Assembly: GCA_017514235.1 (NCBI GenBank)
Contig: JAFWKK010000039.1
Span: forward strand, 1-64,000
Direction of reading: 5' to 3'
Length of the DNA stretch: 64,000 nucleotides
Source: Kiritimatiellia bacterium
GTDB lineage: Bacteria; Verrucomicrobiota; Kiritimatiellia; RFP12; UBA1067
Position 1 is the stretch's first letter. Each line of letters starts with the position of its first letter. The translations under genes were made by a program, and so were the position numbers. Positions 39,508 through 48,323 of this stretch are shown piece by piece. The notes beneath the pieces are model-generated. The model was given only the letters and a program-made list of their open reading frames with translations, was not told the origin of the DNA and did not search any database.

Positions 39508-40843
39508 CCTCGCCGACAAGTATCTGCGGGTGCGCCTCCGTCACGCGGACCAAAACAGGCGTGCCGACCGGCGGCGGGCTCCCTGCAGCCTCCCAGACCA
39601 CAATGCGGTTGCCGCCGTCGCGTCCTGACAGCCGCGCTCGGTTGCGCTTCGACGGACCTTCGCAAAGCACTTCGCGCACCGTGCCAACCAGCCTCTCGTT
39701 GCGCCGCTGCCCGCGCAACTCCTGGTCCGCCAGCAGAACCTGGTCTCGCCGCTCCTTCTCCGCCAACGGGACGTCGTCCGGGAGCCGCGCCGCCCGCGTG
39801 CCGGGCCGCGGCGAATACTTGAAAACGAAAGCGTTGTCAAAGCCTGCCTCTTCCATAAGCGACCGCGTAGCCTCGAAGTCCTCCTCCGTCTCGCCCGGAT
39901 AGCCCACGATCACGTCCGTCGTCAGCGAAAACTCGGGATCCAGCTCTCGCAGCCGCCGCACCGCCGCGAGATACTGTTCGCGCGTGTAGCGCCGTCCCAT
40001 GTCCGCAAGTATCCTGTCGCTCCCGGACTGAACAGGTAGGTGCAGGTGGCGGCAGACCTTCGGGCACTCCAGGTACGTGCGCACCAGCTCATCGGTGCAA
40101 CCGGACGGATGCGCAGAGGTGAAGCGTATCCGTCGCAGTCCCGGAATCGCGTCAAGCGAACGGAGCAGGCGTGGGAAAGCCTCCGCAAACCCGCCGGGAT
40201 TCGGCTCTCCGGCGTCCCATGCCCTGTTGCGCACGCCGTAGCGCAGCACGCTCTGCCCGAGGAGGCACACCTCGGTAATGCCATGCTCGGCGAGGCTTCG
40301 CACCTCTGCTATCACCTCGCGCGCCGGACGGGAGAACTCGTGGCCGCGCACGTCCGGCACGATGCAGTAGCTGCAGCGGTTGTCGCAGCCGAGCAGCACG
40401 GTAACGTAGCTCTGGAACGGCGCACCCGCTCGCGACAACCCGGAATGCGCGTCCATGCCTGTCGGCACCTCGTCGTCGCCGACCTCCAGCAGCCCGTGCT
40501 CGCCGCCGTTTACGACGCGGTCGATAAGATGCGGAATCAGCCCGAAACGGCGCGGGCCAACGGCGAAATCGAGCTTGGGAAGCAGCTTGAAAACGTCCGC
40601 GCCCAACCGCTTGACGGCACAGCCCATAAGGCCCGTAACCTTCTTCGCGGCAATCAGGTTGCCGGCCTTGCCGACAGCCTTCTCCTCCGCCTTCTGGCGC
40701 ACCGTGCAGCTGTTGACGATGACCACATCGGCGTCGGCCTCTCCGGCGGCGCGCTCGTGCCCGGCGGCCAGCATGAGCGCTTCCACCGCCTCAGAGTCGC
40801 GCACGTTCATCTGGCAGCCATACGTGTGAATGTGAAACTTCAT
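39500..40843 (-). CDS. miaB: tRNA-2-methylthio-N6-dimethylallyladenosine synthase
   Basis: MiaB methylthiolates i6A37 in tRNA. The N-terminal UPF0004 domain carries three cluster Cys ('YGCQMN' at residue 10, 'VNSCTVRQKAEEKA' near 46 and 'LMGCAVK' near 75). The radical-SAM 'GCDNRCSYCIVP' lies near 155, followed by 'HLHLPVQSGSDRIL' near 268 and a TRAM domain at about 375-440. At 447 aa it is full length. It lies 22 nt after folB. Confidence 0.94.
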   Translation of the reverse strand: MKFHIHTYGCQMNVRDSEAVEALMLAAGHERAAGEADADVVIVNSCTVRQKAEEKAVGKAGNLIAAKKVTGLMGCAVKRLGADVFKLLPKLDFAVGPRRFGLIPHLIDRVVNGGEHGLLEVGDDEVPTGMDAHSGLSRAGAPFQSYVTVLLGCDNRCSYCIVPDVRGHEFSRPAREVIAEVRSLAEHGITEVCLLGQSVLRYGVRNRAWDAGEPNPGGFAEAFPRLLRSLDAIPGLRRIRFTSAHPSGCTDELVRTYLECPKVCRHLHLPVQSGSDRILADMGRRYTREQYLAAVRRLRELDPEFSLTTDVIVGYPGETEEDFEATRSLMEEAGFDNAFVFKYSPRPGTRAARLPDDVPLAEKERRDQVLLADQELRGQRRNERLVGTVREVLCEGPSKRNRARLSGRDGGNRIVVWEAAGSPPPVGTPVLVRVTEAHPQILVGEAI

Positions 40844-40865
40844 TGCCCGAGGCTCCTTGCGACGG

Positions 40866-41204
40866 TCAGTCGTCCAGCACGGCAGTCGCCGAGGCGAGGC
40901 ACGGAACCGCGCCCGTCTTCGTTACGGACACGCTTGCAGCCGATATGCGCGGATCGGCCAGGCAGACGTCGCGCACGACCTTCGCGGCGCGCTCTATCAG
41001 CCGGCACTTCGCCTCCTCCAACGCCGTCCGTATCGCCTCCGCAAGCGCCGCGTAGTCGACGGCGTCGCCAAGGTCGTCAGTCTCAGCCGCACGGCCGTCG
41101 ACGGCCAGCTCCACGTCAACGCGCAGACGCTGCGGACGCTCCCGCTCGTCGGGACGCTCGCCGATAATGCAGTCCACGTCGAGCCCGTTCAGCCGAAGCC
41201 TCAT
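40866..41204 (-). CDS. folB: Dihydroneopterin aldolase
   Basis: FolB cleaves 7,8-dihydroneopterin in folate synthesis. The compact 112-aa T-fold shows 'LRLNGLDVDCIIGERPDERE' at the N-terminus, 'DLGDAVDYAALAEAI' near 44-58, and 'VSVTKTGAVP' near 91-100, the usual substrate-binding end. It overlaps the transporter stop by 4 nt. It complements folP at 4650 in the same window. Confidence 0.9.
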   Translation of the reverse strand: MRLRLNGLDVDCIIGERPDERERPQRLRVDVELAVDGRAAETDDLGDAVDYAALAEAIRTALEEAKCRLIERAAKVVRDVCLADPRISAASVSVTKTGAVPCLASATAVLDD

Positions 41205-42388
41205 GTCGCGCCTCCCCGGCGCCCGAAGAACCTGTCCGCGACAAGCGCGATGGCTCCGTCCCCAGTCACGTTGGCCGCAGGACCGTACCCGTCGAGCGCC
41301 ATGTAGAACGCCATCATGACCGATATGTGCTCCGGAGAGAGTCCAAGGACCGTGTCAAGGAAGCCTACGGACGCCATCAGCACCCCGCACATCACGCCGG
41401 GCGCGGCAACCGCCGCGATCGCAAACAGGAACGTAAAGTGCGCGACCTGCGCAAACGTGACGTCGAGGTCGAATATGAGCACGACCGCCAGCGTCGAGGT
41501 TATCATCTTGATCGCGCTGCCGACCATGTGGACGTTCGCGCACAGCGGCACGACGAAGTCGCGGATGTCTTCTGATATCCCGTTCTTCTCGCAGCATTCG
41601 AGCGTAACCGGTATCACAGCTGACGACGATGCGATTGAAAGCCCCGTCAAGTACGCCGGCGCCATGTTCCACAGGCACCTAAACGGATTCTTCCCGGCGA
41701 CGGACCCCGCAACTGCGTAGAGCGCCATGAGAAATACAATCGTCAGCGCCCAGCCCGTGCCGATAACTTCCGCCATCGTCACGGCCATCGCGCCGATCTT
41801 GCCGGACGCCGTCATCTCGCAAATCATCGTCATGATGTAAACCGGCAGGCCGGGGATAATTACCCGCTGGATCGTCAGCGTGACGATCCGCGCGAACTCG
41901 TCTGTGGCGGCCTTTACGCGCACCGCCCCCGTGACAACGATGCCGATGCCGACCATGAACGAAAGCGCAAGCGCCGTCAGGACGTCGCACACCGGCGGAA
42001 TCTTGACGTCTATGTACGGCAGCACCTTGGCCGCCTCCCCTGCCGCAGCCACCGCTCCCTTGGCGACGTAGAGCGGCAGGAGCCGTCCGGCTGCGAAGTA
42101 GGCGAACAGCGACGCGGCGCACGTCGACAGGTACGAGAATACCATCACGAAGAGCAGCAGCTTGCCCGCGCCCCTGCCGGCGTTCGCTATAGCCGGGGTC
42201 ACCAGTCCGAGTATGAGAAGCGGCACGATGAACTTCAGCACCTGCGCGAACAGGACGTTGAAAGTCTTAAGAACGCGTACGCCGACTTCGCCGACCGCGC
42301 CCGTATGCATGGCCGCGAAGCCGAGCGCCACGCCTACCGCGATGGCAATCAGAATCCGCCAGAAAAGGCCAACCTTGATCTTCTTCAT
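41201..42388 (-). CDS. Dicarboxylate/amino acid:cation symporter (395 aa)
   Basis: A DAACS-family transporter with about eight hydrophobic segments and the re-entrant Ser-rich signature 'SIASSSAVIPVTLECC' near 275, plus 'PLCANVHMVGSAIKM' near 305 in place of the usual N-MDG motif. It probably imports C4-dicarboxylate or acidic amino acids with Na+ or H+. The start at 42388 follows an extended -10 box by 9 nt with no ribosome binding site. First gene of a symporter-folB-miaB operon. Confidence 0.88.
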   Translation of the reverse strand: MKKIKVGLFWRILIAIAVGVALGFAAMHTGAVGEVGVRVLKTFNVLFAQVLKFIVPLLILGLVTPAIANAGRGAGKLLLFVMVFSYLSTCAASLFAYFAAGRLLPLYVAKGAVAAAGEAAKVLPYIDVKIPPVCDVLTALALSFMVGIGIVVTGAVRVKAATDEFARIVTLTIQRVIIPGLPVYIMTMICEMTASGKIGAMAVTMAEVIGTGWALTIVFLMALYAVAGSVAGKNPFRCLWNMAPAYLTGLSIASSSAVIPVTLECCEKNGISEDIRDFVVPLCANVHMVGSAIKMITSTLAVVLIFDLDVTFAQVAHFTFLFAIAAVAAPGVMCGVLMASVGFLDTVLGLSPEHISVMMAFYMALDGYGPAANVTGDGAIALVADRFFGRRGGAT

Positions 42389-42397
42389 GATTTGTGT

Positions 42398-42406
42398 ATG
42401 ATACCA
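42398..42406 (-). promoter_or_regulatory. Extended -10 promoter of the symporter-folB-miaB operon
   Basis: TGGTATCAT on the minus strand, 9 nt before the ATG at 42388. Confidence 0.5.
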
Positions 42407-42595
42407 AACCCTGCGCCACGCTTCAACCGCCGGCGCGACACAGGGCAGAGCGTTCGTCTTCCCTGCCGTCTTCAATGCGGCGGTCGCCGTGCCTCGAAAA
42501 AATGGCACGACGGAGGCATGTCCGTGACCAGAAGATCGCAGCTGTATGTCATACTACCCGCGTCTTCGACGACGAAGGCAGAAAGGAACGACAAA

Positions 42596-43306
42596 ATGAA
42601 CGAACAAGGAAATGACAACGCATGCGGGCAGGCCGCGGCATCGGCGACAGGTCGCCAGGCGGGGCAGTACCGGCCGCAGCTTGCAATCTATCATCCGAAC
42701 GGCAAAGGCACCGGCGGCGCAGCTAAGATCGATCTTCACCCGGCGCACGACGCCTCGGCAGGCTGCCTGATGCTAAAGCTCGCCAGCCAGTGCGCCGTTG
42801 GCGGGCAGTCCGGCGGAGTAGCGCAGTTCGCCCGGTTCGACTGGGAAAACGCGATCTCCGTCAAGCTCGACTTCAACGACATCTGCGCGATCCTCCAGGT
42901 GTTTGGAGGGGAATGCGAGTCGCTCTGCGATGGGCACGGGCTCTACCACCGCACGGCGCGCGCATCGACAAAGATCGCAATGCGCCACATCATCGACCCG
43001 CACCCTGGGTATTCGCTCGACCTCTACCGCACCTCGTCCGACGGAAGCGAATGCCGAGCGCACCTGATGCTTTCGCAGGCGGAGGCAGCGGGGCTCCGCG
43101 CGGCTATCATGGGATCCATGTCAACGATATGCTTCGGCATTCCGATGCTGATAGAGCACGACACCTCGGCCTACCAGGCGCTCAGCAGATCATGGCGCGC
43201 TGCGCGGCACAATGGGATCCCGGCGGAACGGCAGCCAAAGCCGAGCGTCACGCCCCGCCGTCAGCGGCTGTGTCATCCTACCTGTCCAGCCGATAATATC
43301 GGATGA
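42596..43306 (+). CDS. Hypothetical protein with a conserved-looking core (236 aa)
   Basis: The start at 42596 has an AAAGGA ribosome binding site. The N-terminal 35 residues are polar and low in complexity ('NDNACGQAAASATGRQAG'). The core, about residues 36-185, looks folded: 'YRPQLAIYHPNGKGTGGAAK', 'FARFDWENAISVKLDFNDIC', 'GECESLCDGHGLYHRTARAS', 'HPGYSLDLYRTSSDG'. The C-terminus is basic and Pro-rich. No signal peptide or transmembrane helix. I do not recognise the family. It converges with the pseudouridine synthase gene and overlaps it by 34 nt. Confidence 0.7.
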   Translation: MNEQGNDNACGQAAASATGRQAGQYRPQLAIYHPNGKGTGGAAKIDLHPAHDASAGCLMLKLASQCAVGGQSGGVAQFARFDWENAISVKLDFNDICAILQVFGGECESLCDGHGLYHRTARASTKIAMRHIIDPHPGYSLDLYRTSSDGSECRAHLMLSQAEAAGLRAAIMGSMSTICFGIPMLIEHDTSAYQALSRSWRAARHNGIPAERQPKPSVTPRRQRLCHPTCPADNIG

Positions 43307-43950
43307 ACGACCCGCTGCGGCGCCGAAACCTCCACCCACCGCCCGGTGTGCGGATGGCGGAAGCGCAGGCGCACGGATTGGAGGCACAGGCACGGGGCAC
43401 GGCGCGCGCCGTACTTAACGTCGCCCACCACCGGATGCCCCGCCTCGCTGAAATGTACCCTTATCTGGTTCTTGCGCCCGGACTTCAGCGACACCTCCAC
43501 AAGCGTCTCCCCGTTCCCGACGGCGAGCCTTCGCCATTCTGTGCGGGCGAGCTTTCCGAGCCGCGGATCCCTCACGCTGCGCACCTTCATAGTCTTCGCG
43601 TCATCACGCAGATACGACTCGAACACGCCTTCCGCGTCCGCAAGCTCGCCCTCGACGAGCGCCAGGTACGTCTTCTCGGTGAGCCGGTTCCAGTCGGCAC
43701 GGAACCACTCCGCCACCTCCTCCGTCTTGGCGAACATCATCACTCCGCTCGTCTCGCGGTCAAGGCGGTGAACCAGCCAGACGTGCAGGCGGCTCTTGCG
43801 CTGCCCCTTGCGCACGTAGTCGTTCAGCCACGCCTCCGCCGTGTTCTCCTCCTTCGCCCGCGTATGCGTTGCAAGAAGGCCTGCCGGCTTGTCGATTACA
43901 ACGACATCCCGGTCTTCGTACAGTATCGGAAACGGCAGTCGGTTCTTCAT
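43273..43950 (-). CDS. RluA-family pseudouridine synthase (225 aa)
   Basis: The catalytic 'VHRLDRETSGVMMFAKT' lies near residue 60. 'PFPILYEDRDVVVIDKPAGLLATHT' structure opens the protein, and 'SGRKNQIRVHFSEAGHPVVG' with 'LCLQSVRLRFRHP' closes it. There is no N-terminal S4 domain, so it is a short-form RluA-type enzyme acting on rRNA or tRNA; the target cannot be assigned. Confidence 0.9.
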   Translation of the reverse strand: MKNRLPFPILYEDRDVVVIDKPAGLLATHTRAKEENTAEAWLNDYVRKGQRKSRLHVWLVHRLDRETSGVMMFAKTEEVAEWFRADWNRLTEKTYLALVEGELADAEGVFESYLRDDAKTMKVRSVRDPRLGKLARTEWRRLAVGNGETLVEVSLKSGRKNQIRVHFSEAGHPVVGDVKYGARRAPCLCLQSVRLRFRHPHTGRWVEVSAPQRVVHPILSAGQVG

Positions 43951-43963
43951 GGCTGTGCGAAAA

Positions 43964-43972
43964 AGTCTATCA
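43964..43972 (-). promoter_or_regulatory. Extended -10 promoter of the pseudouridine synthase gene
   Basis: TGATAGACT on the minus strand, 13 nt before the ATG at 43950. Confidence 0.4.
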
Positions 43973-44009
43973 AATCCCTCAGCCGAAAGTCAATCCGGCC
44001 CGCACCCCC

Positions 44010-44038
44010 TTGATTTCCGCACTGAAAAAGTGTATACT
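44010..44038 (+). promoter_or_regulatory. Promoter of the tRNA-Arg/fMet/Pro cluster
   Basis: -35 TTGATT at 44010-44015, 17-nt spacer, -10 TATACT at 44033-44038. tRNA-Arg begins 20 nt downstream of the -10. Confidence 0.6.
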
Positions 44039-44058
44039 ATTGCCTGTTTTCGGTTCTT

Positions 44059-44135
44059 GGGGCTGTAGCTCAACTGGATAGAGCATCAGACTACGAATCT
44101 GAGGGTTGTGGGTTCGACTCCCGCCAGCCCCGCCA
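44059..44135 (+). tRNA. tRNA-Arg (ACG)
   Basis: A 77-nt cloverleaf: acceptor GGGGCTG/CAGCCCC, T-loop TTCGACT, CCA encoded. The anticodon loop CTACGAA gives ACG, expected to become ICG by TadA. Confidence 0.95.
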
Positions 44136-44153
44136 GTTCCGGAAGCGCCAGAT

Positions 44154-44230
<77 letters not shown>

Positions 44231-44253
44231 AATGTGTCTGGCGCATTCGGTGT

Positions 44254-44330
44254 CGGACCGTAGCGCAGCCTGGTAGCGCGTTTGCTTGGGGTGCAAAAGG
44301 TCACGAGTTCAAATCTCGTCGGTCCGACCA
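44254..44330 (+). tRNA. tRNA-Pro (GGG)
   Basis: A 77-nt cloverleaf: acceptor CGGACCG/CGGTCCG, T-loop TTCAAAT, CCA encoded. The anticodon loop TTGGGGT gives GGG. Confidence 0.94.
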
Positions 44331-44345
44331 GTCAAAACTCCATTC

Positions 44346-45059
44346 TTACCGGCAAGACGCGGCGCGCATCGCGGTAAATTCGCTCTTGGCCTGCTCCATC
44401 TGGGAGCGGAAGGCGGGTATGGTTTGCAGGCGCGAATAGGCTATTGCGGCGGCAAGGCGCGTCATGTCCACGTCACTCTGCCAATGCGCCCCGGCGATTA
44501 CGCGGTTTTCGCCATATTGCATGGCGCGGACGAAGATTTCGTTGGCCTTCGCCGGGCTTATCTCCGCAAGCACCAGCGCAGCGACCATGCTTCTTAGCGT
44601 GTGGCCGGAGGGATAGCTGCCCTCGTCACGCCAGATGCCGTCCTCCTTTGGGCAGAGTGGCTCCTCGTTGAAATATGCAAAGGGTCGGCGCCTGTGGAAA
44701 AACGCCTTTGGCGCAACTCGCATTTGATCTGATGTCGAAAGGCTGTCCTCGATGACTTTCCAGATTTTGGGCGTGTTCGTGGGGGATATCTCCATCCCGA
44801 ACGGCTTGGAAAATGCATCCGCCACGGTGGCGAACGACCATACGGCATCATGTCTGGCAAGTGCGGCGCGCCCGGGATCCTTGCGCTGCTCCTTGCCCCA
44901 TTCGTAGCGTGCGACGTCTCGCGTGAAGTCCGCGCTGCCAGGCTCCGGCGGCGCAGGAAGGCATTTTATGAGGTCAGGCAGTTCCTCGACTCCGCAGTAC
45001 GGCTCGGCAAAAGCGGCCAGCGCCGCCGCAACCCAAAGCAACATCATGCGATTCTTCAC
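44346..45059 (-). CDS. Class A acid phosphatase (PAP2 family, 237 aa)
   Basis: The PAP2 signature is complete: K-x6-RP in 'KAFFHRRRPF', 'YPSGH' for motif 2, and R-x5-H in 'NRVIAGAHWQSDVD'. An N-terminal signal peptide (MMLLWVAAALAAFA) points to the periplasm. It removes phosphate from a broad set of monoesters. The start is GTG at 45059, with GGAGGAGG upstream; ATG 45077 is the alternative. The 'LPDLIKCLPAPPEPGSADFTRD' segment before the domain is usual for PhoN-type enzymes. Confidence 0.88.
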   Translation of the reverse strand: MKNRMMLLWVAAALAAFAEPYCGVEELPDLIKCLPAPPEPGSADFTRDVARYEWGKEQRKDPGRAALARHDAVWSFATVADAFSKPFGMEISPTNTPKIWKVIEDSLSTSDQMRVAPKAFFHRRRPFAYFNEEPLCPKEDGIWRDEGSYPSGHTLRSMVAALVLAEISPAKANEIFVRAMQYGENRVIAGAHWQSDVDMTRLAAAIAYSRLQTIPAFRSQMEQAKSEFTAMRAASCR

Positions 45060-45102
45060 GGACGTTTCCTCCTCCACATGTTATTTTCCTTTAATGTAAA
45101 GT

Positions 45103-45111
45103 ATTATATCA
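45103..45111 (-). promoter_or_regulatory. Extended -10 promoter of the acid phosphatase gene
   Basis: TGATATAAT on the minus strand, about 43 nt before the GTG at 45059, leaving room for its GGAGGAGG ribosome binding site. Confidence 0.5.
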
Positions 45112-45191
45112 TAACCCCAAGCAGCTTACGGGCAAGTTCCTTGCGCTTGGCGCCCGGCAAAAATTCCCACTACCCTTGGCAACTGCATACA

Positions 45192-45200
45192 TGGTATAAT
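45192..45200 (+). promoter_or_regulatory. Extended -10 promoter of mfd
   Basis: TGGTATAAT, 12 nt before the ATG at 45213, without a Shine-Dalgarno. Confidence 0.55.
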
Positions 45201-45212
45201 GCGCACTGTCCG

Positions 45213-48200
45213 ATGAAGGATGCGCGAGAGCTATTCGCCTCGTATTTCACACTCCCCGGGGCGAACCCCGGCGGAGAGCGTTCTTTTTGCACTCCGTCGC
45301 TGACCGGCGCGGCGGACGCATTTCTTGCCCTGACACTAACCAGAAACGGACTCGTGCTGGCCGTAACGCCCGGTCTGCCCGACGCCGACAGGCTCGCCGA
45401 CGACTTGCGCCTCATCGCACCGCCTGAAACGCGGATTCTCGACTTCCCGCCGCCTCTCGACGGCGACCGCACGGCGCTCGGCGCACGTCTCAAGACCATT
45501 GCCGCGCTGAAGGCATGGGGACTGTCCCCATACCCTTGCGTGGTAGTCGCCGCCTTCCCCGCCATCTCAACGCCCCTGTCCGCACGGTCCGTGCCTAGCA
45601 TAACGTTGGGGACAGTCCCCGCAGACACGGGGACAGGCCCCGCAAATGTGGGGACAGTCCCCGGCCGGTTCGGCGAAATCTGCAACAAACTTGCGGAATT
45701 CGGCTATACGCGCACTCCACTCGTCGAACAGGAAGGCGACTACTCAGTCCGTGGCGGAATTCTCGACGTATGGAGTCCAGGCGACGAGTTCCCGGTTCGC
45801 GCGGAGTTTTTCGGCGACGAACTGGAGAGCCTCCGCACGTTCAACGCCTCAACCCAACTGTCGATAAGCCGTATCGACAGTTGCGAACTTCTGCCGGCCG
45901 CCGAACGGAACGACGCGCAAGACTCGCAGGACAAGGCGACGCTCCCAGACCTGCTGCCTCCTGACAGCGTTCTCCTCGCCCTTGAACACAACTCCTACGA
46001 CCCTACGCCCTTCGCGTCCGCTCAAGCCTTCACAACCAGGATCTTCACAGGCGACCCGGCGCCGCGCGGAGTTCCGTCCCTCGCATTCCAGACATCGCCG
46101 CTGCCAGGGTTCGCGGAACTCGGCGCCGACGAAGCTCATCATCCGGAGCTATTCGACGACGCCCGCAGGCGGCTCGAACGGCACCTCGACGCCGCCCGTC
46201 AGCGCGGCGCAAGCGTCTTCACCATCGACGGCCTTTCCGGCGGATTCGAGATCGGCAGCCTTGTCGTCGTGACGAAGGCCGACCGCGTCTTCACTCGCCG
46301 AAGGACCCGCTCGTTGAAAGGCCGTTCCGCCCCGTCGACCGGCGCACGGCTCTCGGACTTCGACGACCTGGAGCCAGGCGAATACGTCGTGCACGTGGAC
46401 TACGGCGTCGGGCGCTACATCGGCTCGTCCGAGATATTCGTGGACGGCGTGCGCAGCGAGGTTTTCACAATCGAATACGCCGACGGCGGCAAGCTCCACG
46501 TCCCGGCCGCCCACGCGCACCTGCTCTCCCGCTACGTCGGAGTGCGCGGCGAAGAGGTCCACCTGCACAGGCTGGACGGACGGCGCTGGGAGAAGGACAA
46601 GCTGAACGCGCAGCGTGCCGTCGCGGACCTCGCCGCCGCGCTTCTGGAGACGCAGGCGAAGCGCGAGACCGTGCCGGGCTTCGCCTACGACGTCGCCTGC
46701 GACGGCATGGACGCATTCGAAGCCGCCTTCCCATACGAGGAAACTCCGGACCAGGCGGCGGCGATCGACGCCGTAAAGCGGGACATGGCCGCCGCCAAAC
46801 CGATGGACCGTCTGATCTGCGGCGACGCCGGCTACGGCAAGACGGAAGTAGCGATGCGCGCGGCCTTCATCGCCGCGATGAACGGCAAGCAGGTCGCCGT
46901 GCTTGCACCGACCACCGTGCTCGCCGAACAGCACTTCGAGACATTCACCTCCCGGTTCGACGGAACCCCAGTGCGCATAGAGTCCGTCTCGCGGTTCCAG
47001 TCCGGCGAGACGCACCGAGGAACCTTCAGCCGTCTGGCGACAGGCGTCTGCGACATCGTCATCGGAACGCACGCGATACTCTCCGACCGCATATGCTTCC
47101 ACGACCTCGGCCTCGTGATAATCGACGAGGAGCAGCGCTTCGGCGTGCGGCACAAGGAGTTCCTCAAGCGTCTGCGCGCGACGGCCGACGTGCTGACGCT
47201 CTCGGCGACCCCGATTCCGCGCACGCTCTACCTGTCCATGACCGGCGCGCGCGACCTGTCGCTGCTGCGTTCGCCGCCGAGCGAGCGCGTCGCCGTCGAC
47301 ACGCGGATCGTCCGGGACTCCGACGAGACGGTGCGAAGCGCCATCGAGTCGGAAATCCGCCGGGGCGGACAGGTCTACTTCCTCCACAACCGAGTCATGT
47401 CGATCGCGAAGGCCGAGCGACGCCTGCGCGCCCTTTGCCCGAAGGCCCGCATTACCGTCGCCCACGGACAGATGGACGCGCGAACGCTGGCAAAGAAGAT
47501 GCGCGACTTCGAGCAGGGCCGCTTCGACGTGCTGCTCTCCACAACCATCATAGAGTCAGGCATCGACATCCCGAGGGCGAACACGATTCTCGTAGACCAG
47601 GCGGACACGTTCGGCATGGCCGACCTATACCAGCTGCGCGGACGCGTCGGGCGTTCGTCGCGGCAAGGCTACGCGTACTTCCTGCTGCCGCCTTCCGGAT
47701 CGGTCGACGCCGACGCCCGCGAGCGACTTGCCGCCCTGAAACGCCACGGCGGACTCGGCGCGGGCTTCAACCTCGCCGTCCGCGACCTCGAGCTGCGCGG
47801 CGCCGGCAACCTGCTCGGCTCCCAGCAGTCGGGGCATATCGCTGCCGTGGGGTTCGGGCTTTACTGCCAGCTGCTGAAGCGCACCATCGCCAGGCTCAAG
47901 GGCGAGAAGGTGAAGACGATCGTGGACGTCAGGCTCAACCTCGACTTCACCAGTCCGCGCCTTCCCTACGGCTACATCGAGGAGGACGCCCAGCGCATCA
48001 GCCTCATGAAGCGTTTCGCGGAGGCGCAGGACATGCGTGTCGTGCGGGCGCTCGAGGACGAGATGCGCGACCGCTTCGGTCCGCTGCCGCCAGAGGCGAG
48101 GGAGTTCGTCAGCCTGGCCGGTCTGCGCGTGGCCTGCGCCGCCGCGGACATCGGCAACATCGACACCAAGGGAATGCGAGCAGTCTTCTATAAAGCCGGT

Positions 48201-48311
48201 TCGCGCGAGGTGGCGCTTGTCATCGACCTGAAGAGCGCCTCGTCCCAGGGCAAGATATCCGAACTCCTCCGCGCCGCCGTGAAGGCGGGAAAGCGTGCAC
48301 GGGGAAATTGA
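45213..48311 (+). CDS. mfd: Transcription-repair coupling factor with a palindrome-derived insert (1032 aa)
   Basis: Mfd displaces stalled RNA polymerase and recruits UvrA. A UvrB-like N-terminal region (about 1-310) is followed by the RNA-polymerase-interacting domain ('LEPGEYVVHVDYGVGRYIG', near 388). The superfamily 2 translocase has Walker A 'GDAGYGKTEVAMRAAF' near 538, 'VIIDEEQRFGVRH' near 638, 'LSATPIPRTLYLSM' near 665 and 'QLRGRVGRSSRQGYAYF' near 808. A TRCF C-terminal domain ends it. Four GGGGACAGTCCCC-type palindromes at 45516-45662 are translated in the N-terminal region. The start at 45213 was chosen because homology begins there; the long upstream frame is antisense to the phosphatase gene. 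Confidence 0.95.
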   Translation: MKDARELFASYFTLPGANPGGERSFCTPSLTGAADAFLALTLTRNGLVLAVTPGLPDADRLADDLRLIAPPETRILDFPPPLDGDRTALGARLKTIAALKAWGLSPYPCVVVAAFPAISTPLSARSVPSITLGTVPADTGTGPANVGTVPGRFGEICNKLAEFGYTRTPLVEQEGDYSVRGGILDVWSPGDEFPVRAEFFGDELESLRTFNASTQLSISRIDSCELLPAAERNDAQDSQDKATLPDLLPPDSVLLALEHNSYDPTPFASAQAFTTRIFTGDPAPRGVPSLAFQTSPLPGFAELGADEAHHPELFDDARRRLERHLDAARQRGASVFTIDGLSGGFEIGSLVVVTKADRVFTRRRTRSLKGRSAPSTGARLSDFDDLEPGEYVVHVDYGVGRYIGSSEIFVDGVRSEVFTIEYADGGKLHVPAAHAHLLSRYVGVRGEEVHLHRLDGRRWEKDKLNAQRAVADLAAALLETQAKRETVPGFAYDVACDGMDAFEAAFPYEETPDQAAAIDAVKRDMAAAKPMDRLICGDAGYGKTEVAMRAAFIAAMNGKQVAVLAPTTVLAEQHFETFTSRFDGTPVRIESVSRFQSGETHRGTFSRLATGVCDIVIGTHAILSDRICFHDLGLVIIDEEQRFGVRHKEFLKRLRATADVLTLSATPIPRTLYLSMTGARDLSLLRSPPSERVAVDTRIVRDSDETVRSAIESEIRRGGQVYFLHNRVMSIAKAERRLRALCPKARITVAHGQMDARTLAKKMRDFEQGRFDVLLSTTIIESGIDIPRANTILVDQADTFGMADLYQLRGRVGRSSRQGYAYFLLPPSGSVDADARERLAALKRHGGLGAGFNLAVRDLELRGAGNLLGSQQSGHIAAVGFGLYCQLLKRTIARLKGEKVKTIVDVRLNLDFTSPRLPYGYIEEDAQRISLMKRFAEAQDMRVVRALEDEMRDRFGPLPPEAREFVSLAGLRVACAAADIGNIDTKGMRAVFYKAGSREVALVIDLKSASSQGKISELLRAAVKAGKRARGN
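45516..45662. repeat. Four GGGGACAGTCCCC-type palindromes inside mfd
   Basis: Copies lie at 45517-45529, 45608-45620, 45629-45641 (AGG variant) and 45650-45662. The last three have centres exactly 21 bp apart and are read as LGTVPAD, TGTGPAN and VGTVPGR. The first is read in another frame as WGLSP. Confidence 0.92.
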
Positions 48312-48323
48312 CGCAGAGCCCGG

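Noticed and set aside
44850-45212. N-terminal extension of mfd by 121 codons
   Set aside because: It runs antisense through the acid phosphatase gene; the promoter at 45192-45200 and homology place the start at 45213.
45516-45662. Possible CRISPR array in the mfd repeat tract
   Set aside because: Units are 13 bp with 8-bp gaps, the tract is translated in frame, and no cas genes are present.
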